From Macrotrachela quadricornifera (lineage: Eukaryota; Rotifera; Eurotatoria; Philodinida; Philodinidae), in assembly GCA_022393335.1 (NCBI GenBank), contig JAJEKB010017741.1, forward strand, positions 118,554-182,553: DNA of 64,000 nucleotides, given 5' to 3'. Numbering within the stretch: the stretch's first letter is position 1; every line of letters begins with the position of its first letter. Positions 43,179-53,960 of this stretch are shown here, piece after piece. Position numbers and translations under genes: made by a program. The notes beneath the pieces were generated by a model. The model searched no databases. It saw nothing but the letters and a program-made list of their open reading frames with translations, and was not told where the DNA came from.

Positions 43179-45524
43179 TGCCCTCAAAGGCTCGCCATAG
43201 TAAACCTTGCTTGAGGATTTGGTTATGTTATAGTAATACGTACCCTACTATAGTCTATCCAACAATAAAACCCCAGATCCCTATCATTTGTCTTTCAAAA
43301 ATTATAAGAATTTTGTCCAAACGCCTTATTTTCAAAAATCGATATTAATCTGGAAGAAGAATGTTATACGCATCATGAATGACAAAAATTTTACGGAGAT
43401 CCTTTCCCCATTTGCGACGTTTCTAAAGAACAGCTTGGGAAAATGTTTTGAAAGTCTGAGGATAGTTAGACTTTGATGAGTAGAGTAAAAGTTCTCACAG
43501 ACACAAAGATTCCAGATGTCTCCTTCTAGGAATTTTTGAAAATTCAAGATTCAAATCTGACCAAAAGTATTCTCTCTTTTTTTCTCGAAAATGATTCGAC
43601 CGATCGAGATGAAAATTTATCTGCAAATACTTCAACCAAATTAGAGTGGGTATATTTTTTGTTTTGTGTGAAACATAGATTCGATACGTCAGGACAAACA
43701 AAATACTGTAGACTGTGTTAAAAACCTTGGTATTTGGGATTTTTCAGATTTTGAAAAAATCATAAAATTTTATAGAAATAGGGTTTGAATAAAAAAAAAA
43801 ACAGATTTCAATTTGGTCGAAATATGTGCATTAAAATTGTCAGTTCGATCAGCCAAACTATTCTCAAGAATAAGGGGAAAATCCGGTTTCTGCTGCTTAA
43901 AACTGGGTTTTGAAAAATATGCAAAATTTGTTTTTTTCAGTTATAATTTTTTTTCATGTTAAATACTAGACTTTATTGGAAATTCGAGCAATTTTTTCGA
44001 AACACAATTTTTTTAACACTTCGCTTTTTTCAAGAACTTTCCGGGTTGGAATAGAGGGTTGCTTAAGTCTTAATTTGTAACTAACTAGAGTGATTCTCTT
44101 TTAAGCACTTGAATACGCATGTCTCGAAAATCGCGATTAATCGTAATTTGAGAGAAAATCGACGATTAAATCAGATTTTATCACGATTATGGAAGAAGAA
44201 GCGATTTTTCAAAAATCACTGATAAATCAGAATGATAAATCGCGTTTAATTGCTTATTTCGATAATTGATAATGAATTAGAAATTAATTCAAGAAATAGT
44301 TTAATATTTATTAGGAAAATAGTCAAATATAATTTCTACACAGCTACTGAACATAATTTTGAAGATTTAAGAGGCAATGAAAGATTTTATTTTGATATGG
44401 ATGTCACTACTGCGATATGAATAAGATTGGACAATTATAAAAACGATCGAACTAAGTGTCTTTTTCACATTCATTTATTGAAAGCTATTTCTATGATAAC
44501 ATATAATTTGTTTCAAATAAATCTTCAGCTTAAGAATTTTTTCAATTAAAATTTTTTTACATACATCCAGTTTTGGATAACCTAGTTTATGATGATATAT
44601 ATAAACTGAAACTTGAATGACTTTTATATAACGACGTCTCCTGTCATCATTACCATCGTATGTGAATTTATACTTTTCATTTAAAATTTGACTTTTTTTC
44701 TCTTTCTTAAATTTTTGCTTTACAAACAACGAATACAAATCGAATCTTTTCAACGAAAAATTTAATTTAACACTGCAACTATCACATAAGAACGTATCAT
44801 TAGTTTTCTTCAGTTTTCTGTACATTTTCTCATCTAACTATACAAAATTGTACGCATATTTTATGTTCGTTTTTATTGCAGAAATCGTCATACTAATCGA
44901 AAAAAATCGGCGATTTAGCGCACGATTATCGTTTCGATATATCGCGATTAATCGCCGATTTTTTACCGATTTTAAGGACATGGTACTATAATTACTTGTT
45001 CTGGAAGACACAAATTTTCTTTTTAGTTAATTCATTATCTTATGTTGAAAATTAGTCGAATTGAACAATTGATAGTAGATGATGAAATAAACATCACTTA
45101 ATTGCATCAGAATATTTTCCTTTATTCTATTTAAAAATTATACATAATTTCATTTGAGGAATGTACTAGTAGTACACTTCATCACAAGAAGAATGAAGAT
45201 AAGAAAATAAAAATGTTACACGTATACCATAGAAAGAAAAGAATGTGCAAAATGAAAAAATACATGTCTTCGAATATATCTATTCTTCTTTGTTCCATGT
45301 GTTCTTTCATTTTTTATCTTTTTATTTAATACATAGAAATTTAACTTTATCTCTCATTCTTTCAATGATGCCAATTTGTGATATTCTTCAAAAGCACGGA
45401 AATATTCTATAAACGATTTTGAATTTCAATCTTAAATGGGTTTTGTAGCAATGTCGTATTATTTATTTGAATATCTTAGTCCTTAGTTTAAATTCATTTT
45501 ATTTGTAAATGTTTTCTTTTTAGA
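43179..45524. other. intergenic; clusters of GCGATTAATCG-like repeats
   Basis: No gene recognised. Two clusters of 'atcgcgattaatcg' and 'cgattt' motifs lie at 44125-44260 and 44885-44975, bracketing a 600-bp segment with only an unrecognised 116-residue minus-strand frame (44475-44825). The bracketing may mark the ends of an old element. Confidence 0.4.
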
Positions 45525-45873
45525 GTGAATATGTATAACCAAATAGCAGCAATTACAGATGAGGCAATAGGTTTAAAACAATATTATATCGAAAACTATC
45601 ATCTCGCCTTTATATTGTGGCTAATACAAGAGAAATCGCAAACATCGATGCCCAACTGGCTGCAAAAGAGATCGATTTGGCTAAATCTGATCTTACTTCG
45701 GATGAATGACAGCGTATTGAAGGTGAAACTCTTACATTAAAAGCGAAAAAGAATGATCTTTTGATTGAAAATGAATACCATGAACAGGAAAGCAGTATGA
45801 AATATATCATCATAGAATGGTTTAGAAGGATGAATTCTGAAACAAAACAAATTGTATATTTGGAATCATCATA
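45525..45873 (+). pseudogene. decayed coiled-coil protein gene fragment
   Basis: After an acceptor-like TTTTTAG (near 45520) the frame starts coding. Within about 90 bp it shifts to a second frame reading ANTREIANIDAQLAAKEIDL. This is broken by a TGA near 45707, then resumes as RIEGETLTLKAKKNDLLIEN and ends YLESS-stop at 45871-45873. The heptad-like Leu/Ile/Ala pattern and the E/K/Q composition suggest a coiled coil. Family not recognised. One frameshift plus one stop mark it as dead. Confidence 0.5.
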
Positions 45874-47197
45874 ATCATATGTCTTTGCTCTCATCGAAAT
45901 CTTGAGGTAGTATCGTTGTACCCTAGCGAAATATTTGACAAAGACTTTTGTATAGAAAAAAAATTAAAATTAATTCGCACATGAGATTGGGTAACCTGCT
46001 GCATGTCAAGCTCTTACCACATACTCACAAGAGATTCTGAATTTCAATAAATCGATCTCATTGTAATAAAATTCATTGATTTATAAAATGATAAATAATA
46101 CGAAAAGGAAGAGAAGACAAGAGAACTAGATCGCATATATCAATGGTTCATATACTATTAATAAAACCATACGGGTTCGGACTCTATGGGAAGCATCTTC
46201 ATTTGTGGTTGTTTTATTAAGAAAGTTTCACTAGTTTTTTTTTGTTAAGGTCAAGAGTTAACATCTTATGATCCTGATGAGAATTGAAGTAATCGATTAT
46301 GCTCATTTCGAATAGTCAATATTCTTGTATGGAAATCGTCCTTTAAAACTATCTTACGATGACATGTCTTTTCTATAAAGTACATTTAAATAACAATTTT
46401 TCTCTTTTTCAGGTCGACTGGAAGCGATTGTAGATCGAGAGAACAAAGAAAATTGCTGAAACAAACGAACACTCAATCATAAAAGAAAACATGAATCAAA
46501 CAATATCAATTACATGAAAATGTTTTCCTCGCATATTTTCGTTTTTCCTTCAACATTATTCATCATTAAATAAATATTCGATGCGTCACGATCAACGACT
46601 GAAATTTGTATTCTATTTTTTTTTATTATTTAATGCATTTCATTAAAAAACAAAGTATACGAAAGGATGCAGTTTGAAAAGCCTACAGTTTATACAAGAT
46701 CGCTTAGTTTATAATTCTATTTGTCTTTTGAATCTCATAAAATTTTCAGACGCCAATTTTTGAAGTTGAAAAAAATTGGTTTTTCTGACTTTTTTTAAAC
46801 AAAAAAAAGCACTTGATTAAATTTATGACAAATTCTCTTTGTGATATTAACTAGATTTCAACTTTCTTTATATTTAATTCAATGTTAATTTTATTATAAA
46901 TTATTTAATCCTTTACGGCCGGCTACCAAAAGATAGCAAGCAAAAAATTCTTCTATATTGTTACAGGCATGTGTACATGCCTTCATATATTCTTCCATCT
47001 GTTTATGTTATTTCTGAGAAACATTCCTTTTCTTTTTCTTTTTCTTTTTGGTACTACCATTCTTTTGGAATAAACAGATTAAATATTTCTCGTGAAGCGA
47101 AGACAACGCTAATACATATATTCTATGTTTCTTAGGCGTGGAGGTTATGGAATTTCATCTTGAAGTTTGAAGAACTGACATTGAGCCAAATGCCAAC
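45874..47197. other. intergenic with a fragment related to the foldback MITE
   Basis: 46627-46745 resembles the inner arm of the element at 22875-23804 ('aaaaaacaaagta', 'gatgcagt.tgaaa', 'ctacagtttata', 'atcgctta'). No gene recognised. Confidence 0.4.
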
Positions 47198-47767
47198 ATG
47201 TTGCCTTTCAACAACATCCAGCCGTAACGATACAAAAAGTTGAAAGAAGTCAATTATTTTTCCTCGATGAAAGATCAATAATTTCCTGTTAGTTTTAGTC
47301 CAGACTGTGAAACAAAAGCATACTTTGCTTATCTGCCTGTCTCTTACCGCCCTAACGTAAGATATATTTTCATAATACTCAAAAACTTTGGGAAGTAGTG
47401 CAAATTCCATCTATTTTTCCTAAGGAAGGTTATAACTTCAGTAAGGTTTTAATAAGATTGGGAATGTTTTATAATAACTTAAATATGAATACTATGATGT
47501 GCTGTAAATCTTGTTAAAATCTCGCTAAATTTGTGACCTTCTCTAGGAGAAACAGATGGAATATGCACTATTACCCGAAGTTTTTGAGTATTATGGAAAT
47601 ACATCTTACGTTAAGGCGGTAAGAGACGGGCAGATGAGCAAAGTATGCTTTTGTTTCACCGTCTGGACTAAAACTAACAGGAAATTATTGATCTTTCATC
47701 AAGGAAAATGATTGATTTGTTTCAATTTTTTGTACCCTTACGACCGGATGTTGCCCAAAGGCAACAT
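47198..47767. repeat. 570-bp inverted duplication with conserved reading frame in both arms
   Basis: 47198-47463 and 47508-47767 are inverted copies (about 90 percent alike by eye). Each arm, read outward from the centre, encodes a related segment containing PEVFEYY/PKVFEYY, SYV[KR]AVRD and SKVCFCFTVWTKTNRKLLIF. Many differences are conservative, as if a coding exon had been duplicated in opposite orientation. The protein is not recognised. Confidence 0.65.
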
Positions 47768-48228
47768 TCGAGTGCCGTGTTCTTCAAGTAAACTGAATGA
47801 TTCATCTTATTAGCATAATAGATAATCAATCTGGAGAGGAAAATTATCCACTAGTTACTTCTCGCATCGCATGCTCAGACAAATAGAAAATAGATCATTT
47901 CGACTCGACAGCTATTTTGAATGTTGGCAGGAGAATTCGTCTCCCTCGTCAATAGAGACTTGCGGAGTTATGTTTTTCGATTCTGAAACCCGACTCGGAC
48001 TCCGACTCCGAAAATTTCTTCCTGATAACTCCGAAAAACTCCGAAATTTTTTTATTGAAAACGAGCGATCTCAACTAGATTTTAGTGCTTAATTTTGAAC
48101 ATGCACGAATGAGTAAACAAACAAGCGAATAAATGAAAGCCGTAGAATTATCAAAACAACGAATCTTTTGCTCTTATTGTATGTAGAAAAGAAAAATAAA
48201 TGAGTGCCAAGTTCTTGACGAGAGAAAA

Positions 48229-48504
48229 GAAAATGAAAAACTAATAGGTGAAAATGATGAAGCTATTAGATTTGTACAAAAGAAGAAAACTAAGAATCCT
48301 AGTCGATTGTGAGAGCATTTTCATCAAATTTTCATGAATAATTCACAACAACAGTTTATATTATGTAATGGGTGTAAAACATTATTGGCATTCACATCCA
48401 CAAATGGTACTAATAATTTGAAAACTCATTTAAATTCTTGTTCAAAAACGAAAGCACAATTAAATGATCTTAATGAAACAACAATAACGGGTGCGGCAGA
48501 ATAA
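48229..48504 (+). pseudogene. hAT transposase BED zinc-finger fragment, stop at the conserved Trp
   Basis: One frame reads EKLIGENDEA...TKNPSRL, then TGA (48310-48312), then EHFHQIF and CNGCKTLL...NGTNNLKTHLNSC. This is the C-x2-C...H-x4-C BED finger typical of hAT transposases. The TGA stands where BED domains carry Trp (LWEHF), a one-base change. The frame runs to about 48504 and then loses similarity; no dimerisation domain follows. A further weak fragment may lie near 49640-49850. Confidence 0.65.
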
Positions 48505-48727
48505 ATGGCCCTCTCAGTATTCTGACCATAAGTTGTTTATCTTTGATCCTATTGAGCTATTTTTTTTAAAAGATGCGCCTGCCAATTCTCTACAATCTCA
48601 CCTATTTCAACTAATTCGATTGAGACTCGTTAGTTTATTACTGTCTACGAAATAGATTAATATGAAATAATTAATAAATCTTGAGATTTTATAATAAATT
48701 TTTTGTGTCTTGTACCATCTAGTAGAA

Positions 48728-48850
48728 AAGGTTGTGGTACGTTGAAAATGATCGTATAAAATCGAAAATTCCAGTTATAATAAAAAATTAAAAAAGAATA
48801 AAAAATTCAATTCATACATTAAAACTACAAGTGCCTACTATTTCTTTACA
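48728..48850 (+). repeat. dispersed repeat, copy 2 (first copy 18118-18230)
   Basis: Same ordered blocks as 18118-18230, same orientation, moderately diverged. Confidence 0.5.
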
Positions 48851-49049
48851 ATGAAACAGATTAATCTAAAAATTAGAACTTTCTAACAAAAAGTTTTTAG
48901 TAGGATTAGGATATCTTAACATAGTCATATCAGGATGATATGTGGCGCAATAGGTTTTGTAAAGGAAAGTTTGGTCTACAAAACTGTATAGTCAGTTTCT
49001 CAGATCCACTCGGATATCACGTACAGATCTCGATGGAATATTCTATAGG

Positions 49050-49057
49050 ATACTAAT
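49050..49057. repeat. 8-bp target site duplication, left (ATACTAAT)
   Basis: Identical to 49279-49286 flanking the MITE. Confidence 0.85.
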
Positions 49058-49278
49058 CAAGGGATAAACATAAGACTCCAGTCCCTTGGAGTCACTTGGA
49101 GCCAAATGACTCGTACGGAATCACGCAAAATCACTCAGAGTCAACAGATTCTGCTGCTTCTCTCTTAATTAATTCCCATAACAGAACAAAAGTGTTCTGT
49201 TATAGGAAATAATTCCAAGAGTGAAACTACAGACTTCAGTCAAGCGGAGTCAACGTGGAGTCCAATGTTTCCCCCTTG
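49058..49278. mobile_element. 221-bp hAT-like MITE
   Basis: Ends read inward CAAGGGATAAACATAAGACT and CAAGGGGGAAACATTGGACT, each followed by CCA. They are flanked by the perfect 8-bp duplication ATACTAAT. The centre is a hairpin (ATAACAGAAC...GTTCTGTTAT, about 49178-49203). No coding capacity. Length, imperfect terminal repeats and 8-bp duplication fit a hAT-derived MITE. Confidence 0.85.
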
Positions 49279-49286
49279 ATACTAAT
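49279..49286. repeat. 8-bp target site duplication, right (ATACTAAT)
   Basis: Identical to 49050-49057 and abuts the CCCTTG end. Confidence 0.85.
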
Positions 49287-50157
49287 CGTAAAAAAAGAAA
49301 ATCTGATATTTTTTCAAATGAATGTCGTATAGAATGTTCTATCGAGATTTATCATAGCATTCGAGTGCATCTGAAAGACTAGCTCTAGGATTATGTAGAG
49401 CAAAATTTTCTCTACAGAACCTACTATGTTATATATCTTCAAAATATAACCATGTTCAGCTATGTTAATCGGCTTTTTATGCTTACACATTAGAAAAAGG
49501 GAATATAAAAAGTGGTGAGTCAAAAAATTTATTCTCATATGAATCGACTCAGAATTGAATGCTCTATCCAATGAGATTAATTCAAAGCAAAAACAATATT
49601 GTTTTGAAAAGTTATTAGAAGAACACTTGATTACATTGATAACAACTTAAATGATGAAGAGCTAAAAGTTGTATTTTTGTCTTCACTATACATGATTAAA
49701 TCGATTTGAGACTAATACCAAACAACTCCGCATGCGGTCTTACCAACTCCTGCTTCTTGGTAGAAAAGAAAGCCGCTGAAAGGAAAAAAATGTTGGAAGA
49801 AAAAGCATTGAAAGTATTATTAATACAACTTTAGCAGATGCTGTTTATGAATAAGTGAAAGGTATACATGTCACTGTAGATTATTCACGCTGTGTTAGTG
49901 AAAGAATGAATTGAAGCTGCATTAATAGTACTTTCGATATTTTTTATTTTCGACATTTTCTGTTACCAAATTTATGCCATTTTGTCATTCGGAATATGGC
50001 GACAGCCTACTCTTCAGCTCGATTTCATTCATATGACTACTACTTCCTATTTCAATCCAAACAGAATTAATATATATTCTATGAATAATCCTCTTCTGTT
50101 GACATTATTACGAATTATACTTTAAGTAGACAAATATGTGATGGAAGTAACCGAAGG
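49287..50157. other. intergenic, possible hAT debris
   Basis: A stretch near 49640-49850 reads DEELKVVFLSSLYM in one frame and EKKAAERKKMLEEKAL in another. This is conceivably debris of the same hAT transposase as 48229-48504, but too decayed to call. The rest is AT-rich with no gene. Confidence 0.35.
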
Positions 50158-50164
50158 TATAAAA
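50158..50164 (+). promoter_or_regulatory. TATA box of the small secreted protein gene
   Basis: TATAAAA, 52 bp upstream of the ATG at 50216, in otherwise mixed sequence. Confidence 0.6.
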
Positions 50165-50215
50165 TAGCAGCGTATTCGTTTTTACGAACATATCATTCAT
50201 AAACATCGACCAGCA

Positions 50216-50578
50216 ATGCAGATTATCTTTACTATTGTGATACTTTGCATTTCGAGTGCTGTGCTTGCCACCGATGAATGCAACTGTCAACTTCTCATCC
50301 AGCGGGTTGAACAACTAGAGAGACAAATGCAGCAGTTGTTAAATCCTCCGTTGCCTCCACAACCTTCTAACGATCCAAAGACAATCAATATTTCGGCGAA
50401 CAGCGGTAAATCGACTTGGACTCGATGCTACTTGACTAATAGCTACTATCATGCATGGGCTACATGTCCATTTGGCGGGCAGTACAGCGGTGGTATTTCA
50501 AGTCGGACTAGTTATGCTGGTGTAGACTATCAGAATGTCTGGCGTGTAGCCGATTACGCTTGGCTCTGCTGTCCTTGA
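50216..50578 (+). CDS. small secreted protein with coiled coil and Cys/aromatic C-terminal domain
   Basis: 120 residues, single exon. Residues 1-18 are a clear signal peptide (MQIIFTIVILCISSAVLA). A short coiled coil follows (CNCQLLIQRVEQLERQMQQL, about 23-42), then a Pro-rich linker (PPLPPQPSND). The C-terminal 65 residues are rich in Tyr, Trp, Gly and Ser with Cys residues in TRCYLTN, ATCPFGG and WLCCP, likely disulfide-bonded. The TATA box is 52 bp upstream and AATAAA follows at 50679-50684. Family not recognised; the shape suggests an oligomeric extracellular or lectin-like protein. Confidence 0.75.
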   Translation: MQIIFTIVILCISSAVLATDECNCQLLIQRVEQLERQMQQLLNPPLPPQPSNDPKTINISANSGKSTWTRCYLTNSYYHAWATCPFGGQYSGGISSRTSYAGVDYQNVWRVADYAWLCCP

Positions 50579-50684
50579 ACTTACTACTGAACTCATATTC
50601 TCGAATCTTTTTATTGATGGAAATATAATTTTTATTATCTGTCTCGAAAGAAAAGATTCTCTAACCTTCTGTATGCCAAATAAA

Positions 50685-51426
50685 TTCGAAAAAAATTACT
50701 ACCGAAAATCTAAAAAAGGAAGAATTTGCAGAAAGAAATATTATTGAAAAGTATTTTTGTATAGGTAGTATGACACAATATGAAAAATTTCTCAGACTAG
50801 AATACCACAAAGGACAGAGGTCGCTAAGAGACAAAAACGAGCCCCTGTCGAAATTCGTTTTTGTGTTTCCAATTTTATCATTTTAGATGCCAAAAGTCTA
50901 TTTTTTATTGAAAATAGATGATTTTATGCATTTCACGTTTTACGCGACTCGATTTATGCAACCTTCGTTTCTCAATGTTATACAGAGTATAAATACTGAT
51001 AGTATAACACATGATTGTCAGAAACATACAGGTTTGCTCTGGATCATATACTAATCGGTAGATTTCATCAAGATCTATCAGGTGCTAATAAAATATTAAG
51101 AGAAAAGTGAATAAGACACTTCATTGAAGCATATAATGCTTCTTAACGCTAAAAACTACATTTTTGAACGTATTTTGGTTTGATTTTCTCTTGAACAATC
51201 AGATCTGTTGTTTTAAAAAAATAATATATTTGAAATCAGCACTAAAAATTGGGTCGATTTTTGCGTCTTTCAAAATGCTTTAATAACTTTCATTCTCGTC
51301 ATAAAATTCAGCTGTGGTCTTCCTCAAGAATACGTCAAAATTTTTCTATGAGAATAAAAATCGTTGAAGCATTTTGCAAGATGCATAATTCGACTCAAGT
51401 TTTAGTGCTGATTCCAAATATATGAA
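50685..51426. other. intergenic with a small inverted repeat
   Basis: 51232-51425 is a degenerate inverted repeat: TGAAATCAGCACTAAAAATT on the left is mirrored by TTTTAGTGCTGATTCCAAAT on the right, with 'aaaatgctt' blocks inside. The same core motif occurs near 16551. No gene seen. Confidence 0.45.
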
Positions 51427-52222
51427 CGTGCTCAATGGTAGGATACTCCATCACTAATTTATTCATATAGTCTTAGGAGTATATCAGAAAAGCATGATTT
51501 TTTTACCAGTTATAGTATATGCATGGTACTAATAATCTATTATTATTCGAGGTTTACATCTGAAGCAGAACCAATAATTATCAGGTATTTTTCTATGATA
51601 ACGTTGCTGAAATAATTCGCATCTCACTTATTCACATACTTTAGTTTATCTAAAAATTTCGAGATAATTTCAAGAATCTGCAGCAGTTTTATTACCACCT
51701 AATAAATGAAGAAATAAAAAAACAATTCATGATAAGCTTTTTTTACGAATAGGATGTTTGATTAAATTTAGATTAACTAAATCAGAAATAATCTGTACGA
51801 TTTTAGTAATCTTATGAAAATCATCAACAGCTCCTCTGTAAACGCTACCCAGAATTGCATAAGTTTTAAGTCGTTGGTTGATATTCTCGATAGCTATGAG
51901 TAAATAATATATAAGTCGTGAATCTTATAATAACCTTGAAATTAATCTAGCATTGAGCCATATGTTGTAAAATTTCGTATTACCCAGAAGCACACTTAGC
52001 CAAGATTGAAGTATATGCACAAACGAGATGTGAATTATTTCAGCAATGTTGTCATAAAAAAATATCTGATAATTATTGATTCTGCTTCAGATGTAAACCT
52101 TGAATAATAATAGATTATAAGTACCATGTATGTACTATAACTAGCAAAAAAAATCATGCTTTTCTGATATACTCCTAAGACTATGAATAAATTAGTGATG
52201 GGGTATCCTACCATTGAGCACG
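51427..52222. mobile_element. 796-bp foldback element
   Basis: Left arm begins CGTGCTCAATGGTAGGATAC; the right arm ends with the mirror GTATCCTACCATTGAGCACG. Arms of about 200 bp pair well ('tcatatagtcttaggagtat', 'gaggtttacatctgaagcag', 'ttgctgaaataattc'). The middle (about 51640-52010) is unpaired and noncoding. No target duplication was identified. Confidence 0.8.
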
Positions 52223-52361
52223 CCCATCAAATCCTCAATTCAGTGAAAATATCGATGTGTTCTGTTTAGCTGAAAAATGCGATAATTCTTGTATAAAAAC
52301 AAAGTAAAGATTTTTATTTGTAAACCAACATTTTCTTTTAAAATACAAATAAACTCAATGA

Positions 52362-53075
52362 TTATTCATTGATTTTATCCATAATAGCTTGAAATATCAA
52401 TGTCGCCATTTTATCATAACCAGCTGGTTTTAAATGAATCATATCATCCCAAATGAGTTTTCGTTCATTTATATCTTTAATACTATGATATGGTATACCT
52501 TTATCAGTATCTACAAGACATATTCTATTTTGATCATTCACATTTTGAACATAATTTCGAATCATTTCATTTAAATTTTGTCTATTTTTATCATGATTTT
52601 GTTCTGGTGAATAAACTCCGTTTTCAATAACAGTCATAACTATTAATTTAGTTTTATTATTTGTGAGATAAAGAACCATATCATACATTAATTTTAAACC
52701 TTCATTAAAAATTTTTTCAGCTGGTAATCCATAACCTAAATCATTCGTTCCACCTAAAATAATAATCCAATCATATGGAATTTTATTTGGTTGAGAAAGA
52801 ATAGTTTGAAATCGTTTAACCATTGATGGAACAACACGTTCACCACTTATACCTTTTTGATCGACAATAATCGGAATATTAGCTGATGAAAATAAATTTG
52901 TTAATTGAATGGAATAAGGATGAAAAGATAAACCAAAATTATGATAACCAGCAGTTAATGAATCACCCATAGCAAGAAAACGAAGTGGTTCTTGCATTTT
53001 ATTTTTAAATAATAAAAACCAAATAACTATCAAAATAAATAGACTACAAAATATTTTCCACGTATTATTATACAT
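52362..53075 (-). CDS. SGNH/GDSL-family hydrolase with N-terminal membrane anchor
   Basis: 237 residues, one exon. Residues 7-23 are a hydrophobic segment (signal anchor). The SGNH blocks are all present: Ser39 in AMGDSLTAGY, Gly78 in GISGERV, Asn111 in GGTNDLG, and Asp211-x2-His214 in WDDMIHLKPAGY. Esterase or lysophospholipase/arylesterase-type activity is expected at a membrane or extracellular face; the substrate is unknown. The gene sits between two foldback elements (51427-52222 and 53440-53960). GDSL ORFs are, from memory, also known as ORF3 of some bdelloid retroelements, but there is no RT, LTR or gag nearby, so this is best read as a host gene. Transfer from bacteria is possible but not shown. 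Confidence 0.85.
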   Translation of the reverse strand: MYNNTWKIFCSLFILIVIWFLLFKNKMQEPLRFLAMGDSLTAGYHNFGLSFHPYSIQLTNLFSSANIPIIVDQKGISGERVVPSMVKRFQTILSQPNKIPYDWIIILGGTNDLGYGLPAEKIFNEGLKLMYDMVLYLTNNKTKLIVMTVIENGVYSPEQNHDKNRQNLNEMIRNYVQNVNDQNRICLVDTDKGIPYHSIKDINERKLIWDDMIHLKPAGYDKMATLIFQAIMDKINE

Positions 53076-53439
53076 TAACTTGTAATCAACAATGAATCAT
53101 ATTCAAAAATATATTCACTCATTTCCTTCAATTAATGCCATATATCATCGATGTAAATAAATTTTTTATCGTCAAAATCGATCTTCCATTTTTAATATTT
53201 TACAATATTAATAAACAATACAATGATTACCAATATATGTTTACGTCGAAAGATAGCGCTACAAGCTGACGTGAATTATTTAAATATTAAAATAAACAGA
53301 ATAAAATATCCTTTCTACATTTTTAATCAACTGAAAAACTAATTTATTTTGTATTTTATTTTTATTTATCTTTATTAGATTGGGTTATGCCGTTGACTGA
53401 ACGGCAGATCGGGACAAATGTACATATCAATTCACCCAC

Positions 53440-53960
53440 CCTGACAAAGGAATACGATAGACTGTTCAACCGCTTTTGAGACGAGCTGAGCACTTATTGA
53501 TGTCGTAATACTTCATTTTTACGAAATATTCTCAAGAAAATGCCGTAGTCCTTCTCAGGAACACCAGGAAAACCGACTTTTGAATTTCGACTCGTAACTT
53601 TGCACACCGATAAGCATTAACCAGAATAGTTTATGTGAAAGTTTCAAATCTTTTCGTTGTTCCTGCTCTAAGATACAACTCTGGTAAGAGGGTGTTTGTT
53701 AAATCTTTCATACACACGGACAGACTATGTGCTCGTTTCTTATGATAGGAACACCGAAAAGATTTGAAACTTTTACATAAACTATTCTCGTTCATGCTTA
53801 TCTCTGTGCAAAGTTAAGAGTCGAAATTCAAAAGTCAGTTTTCCTGGTGTTCCTGAGAAGGACCACGGCATTAACGTATTTGTCCCAGAGTATCACATGA
53901 AATTAAAAAAAGTTTTTATCAGGCTCGAAACGGACCACTTTTTCATAACTCGCAGGACTA
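53440..53960. mobile_element. foldback element related to the one at 23982
   Basis: The left segment resembles the 23982 element ('gactgttcaaccgcttttgagacgag' against 'actgtccaatcgctttcgag'). 53550-53650 and 53765-53874 are mirror arms ('aatgccgtagtccttctcaggaacaccagg' against its complement). The right terminal arm is diverged ('ggctcgaaacggaccactttt...cataactc'). Confidence 0.65.

Noticed and set aside
52362..53075. GDSL ORF as the ORF3 of a retroelement
   Set aside because: No gag, pol, LTR or RT within reach; flanked by foldback elements only.
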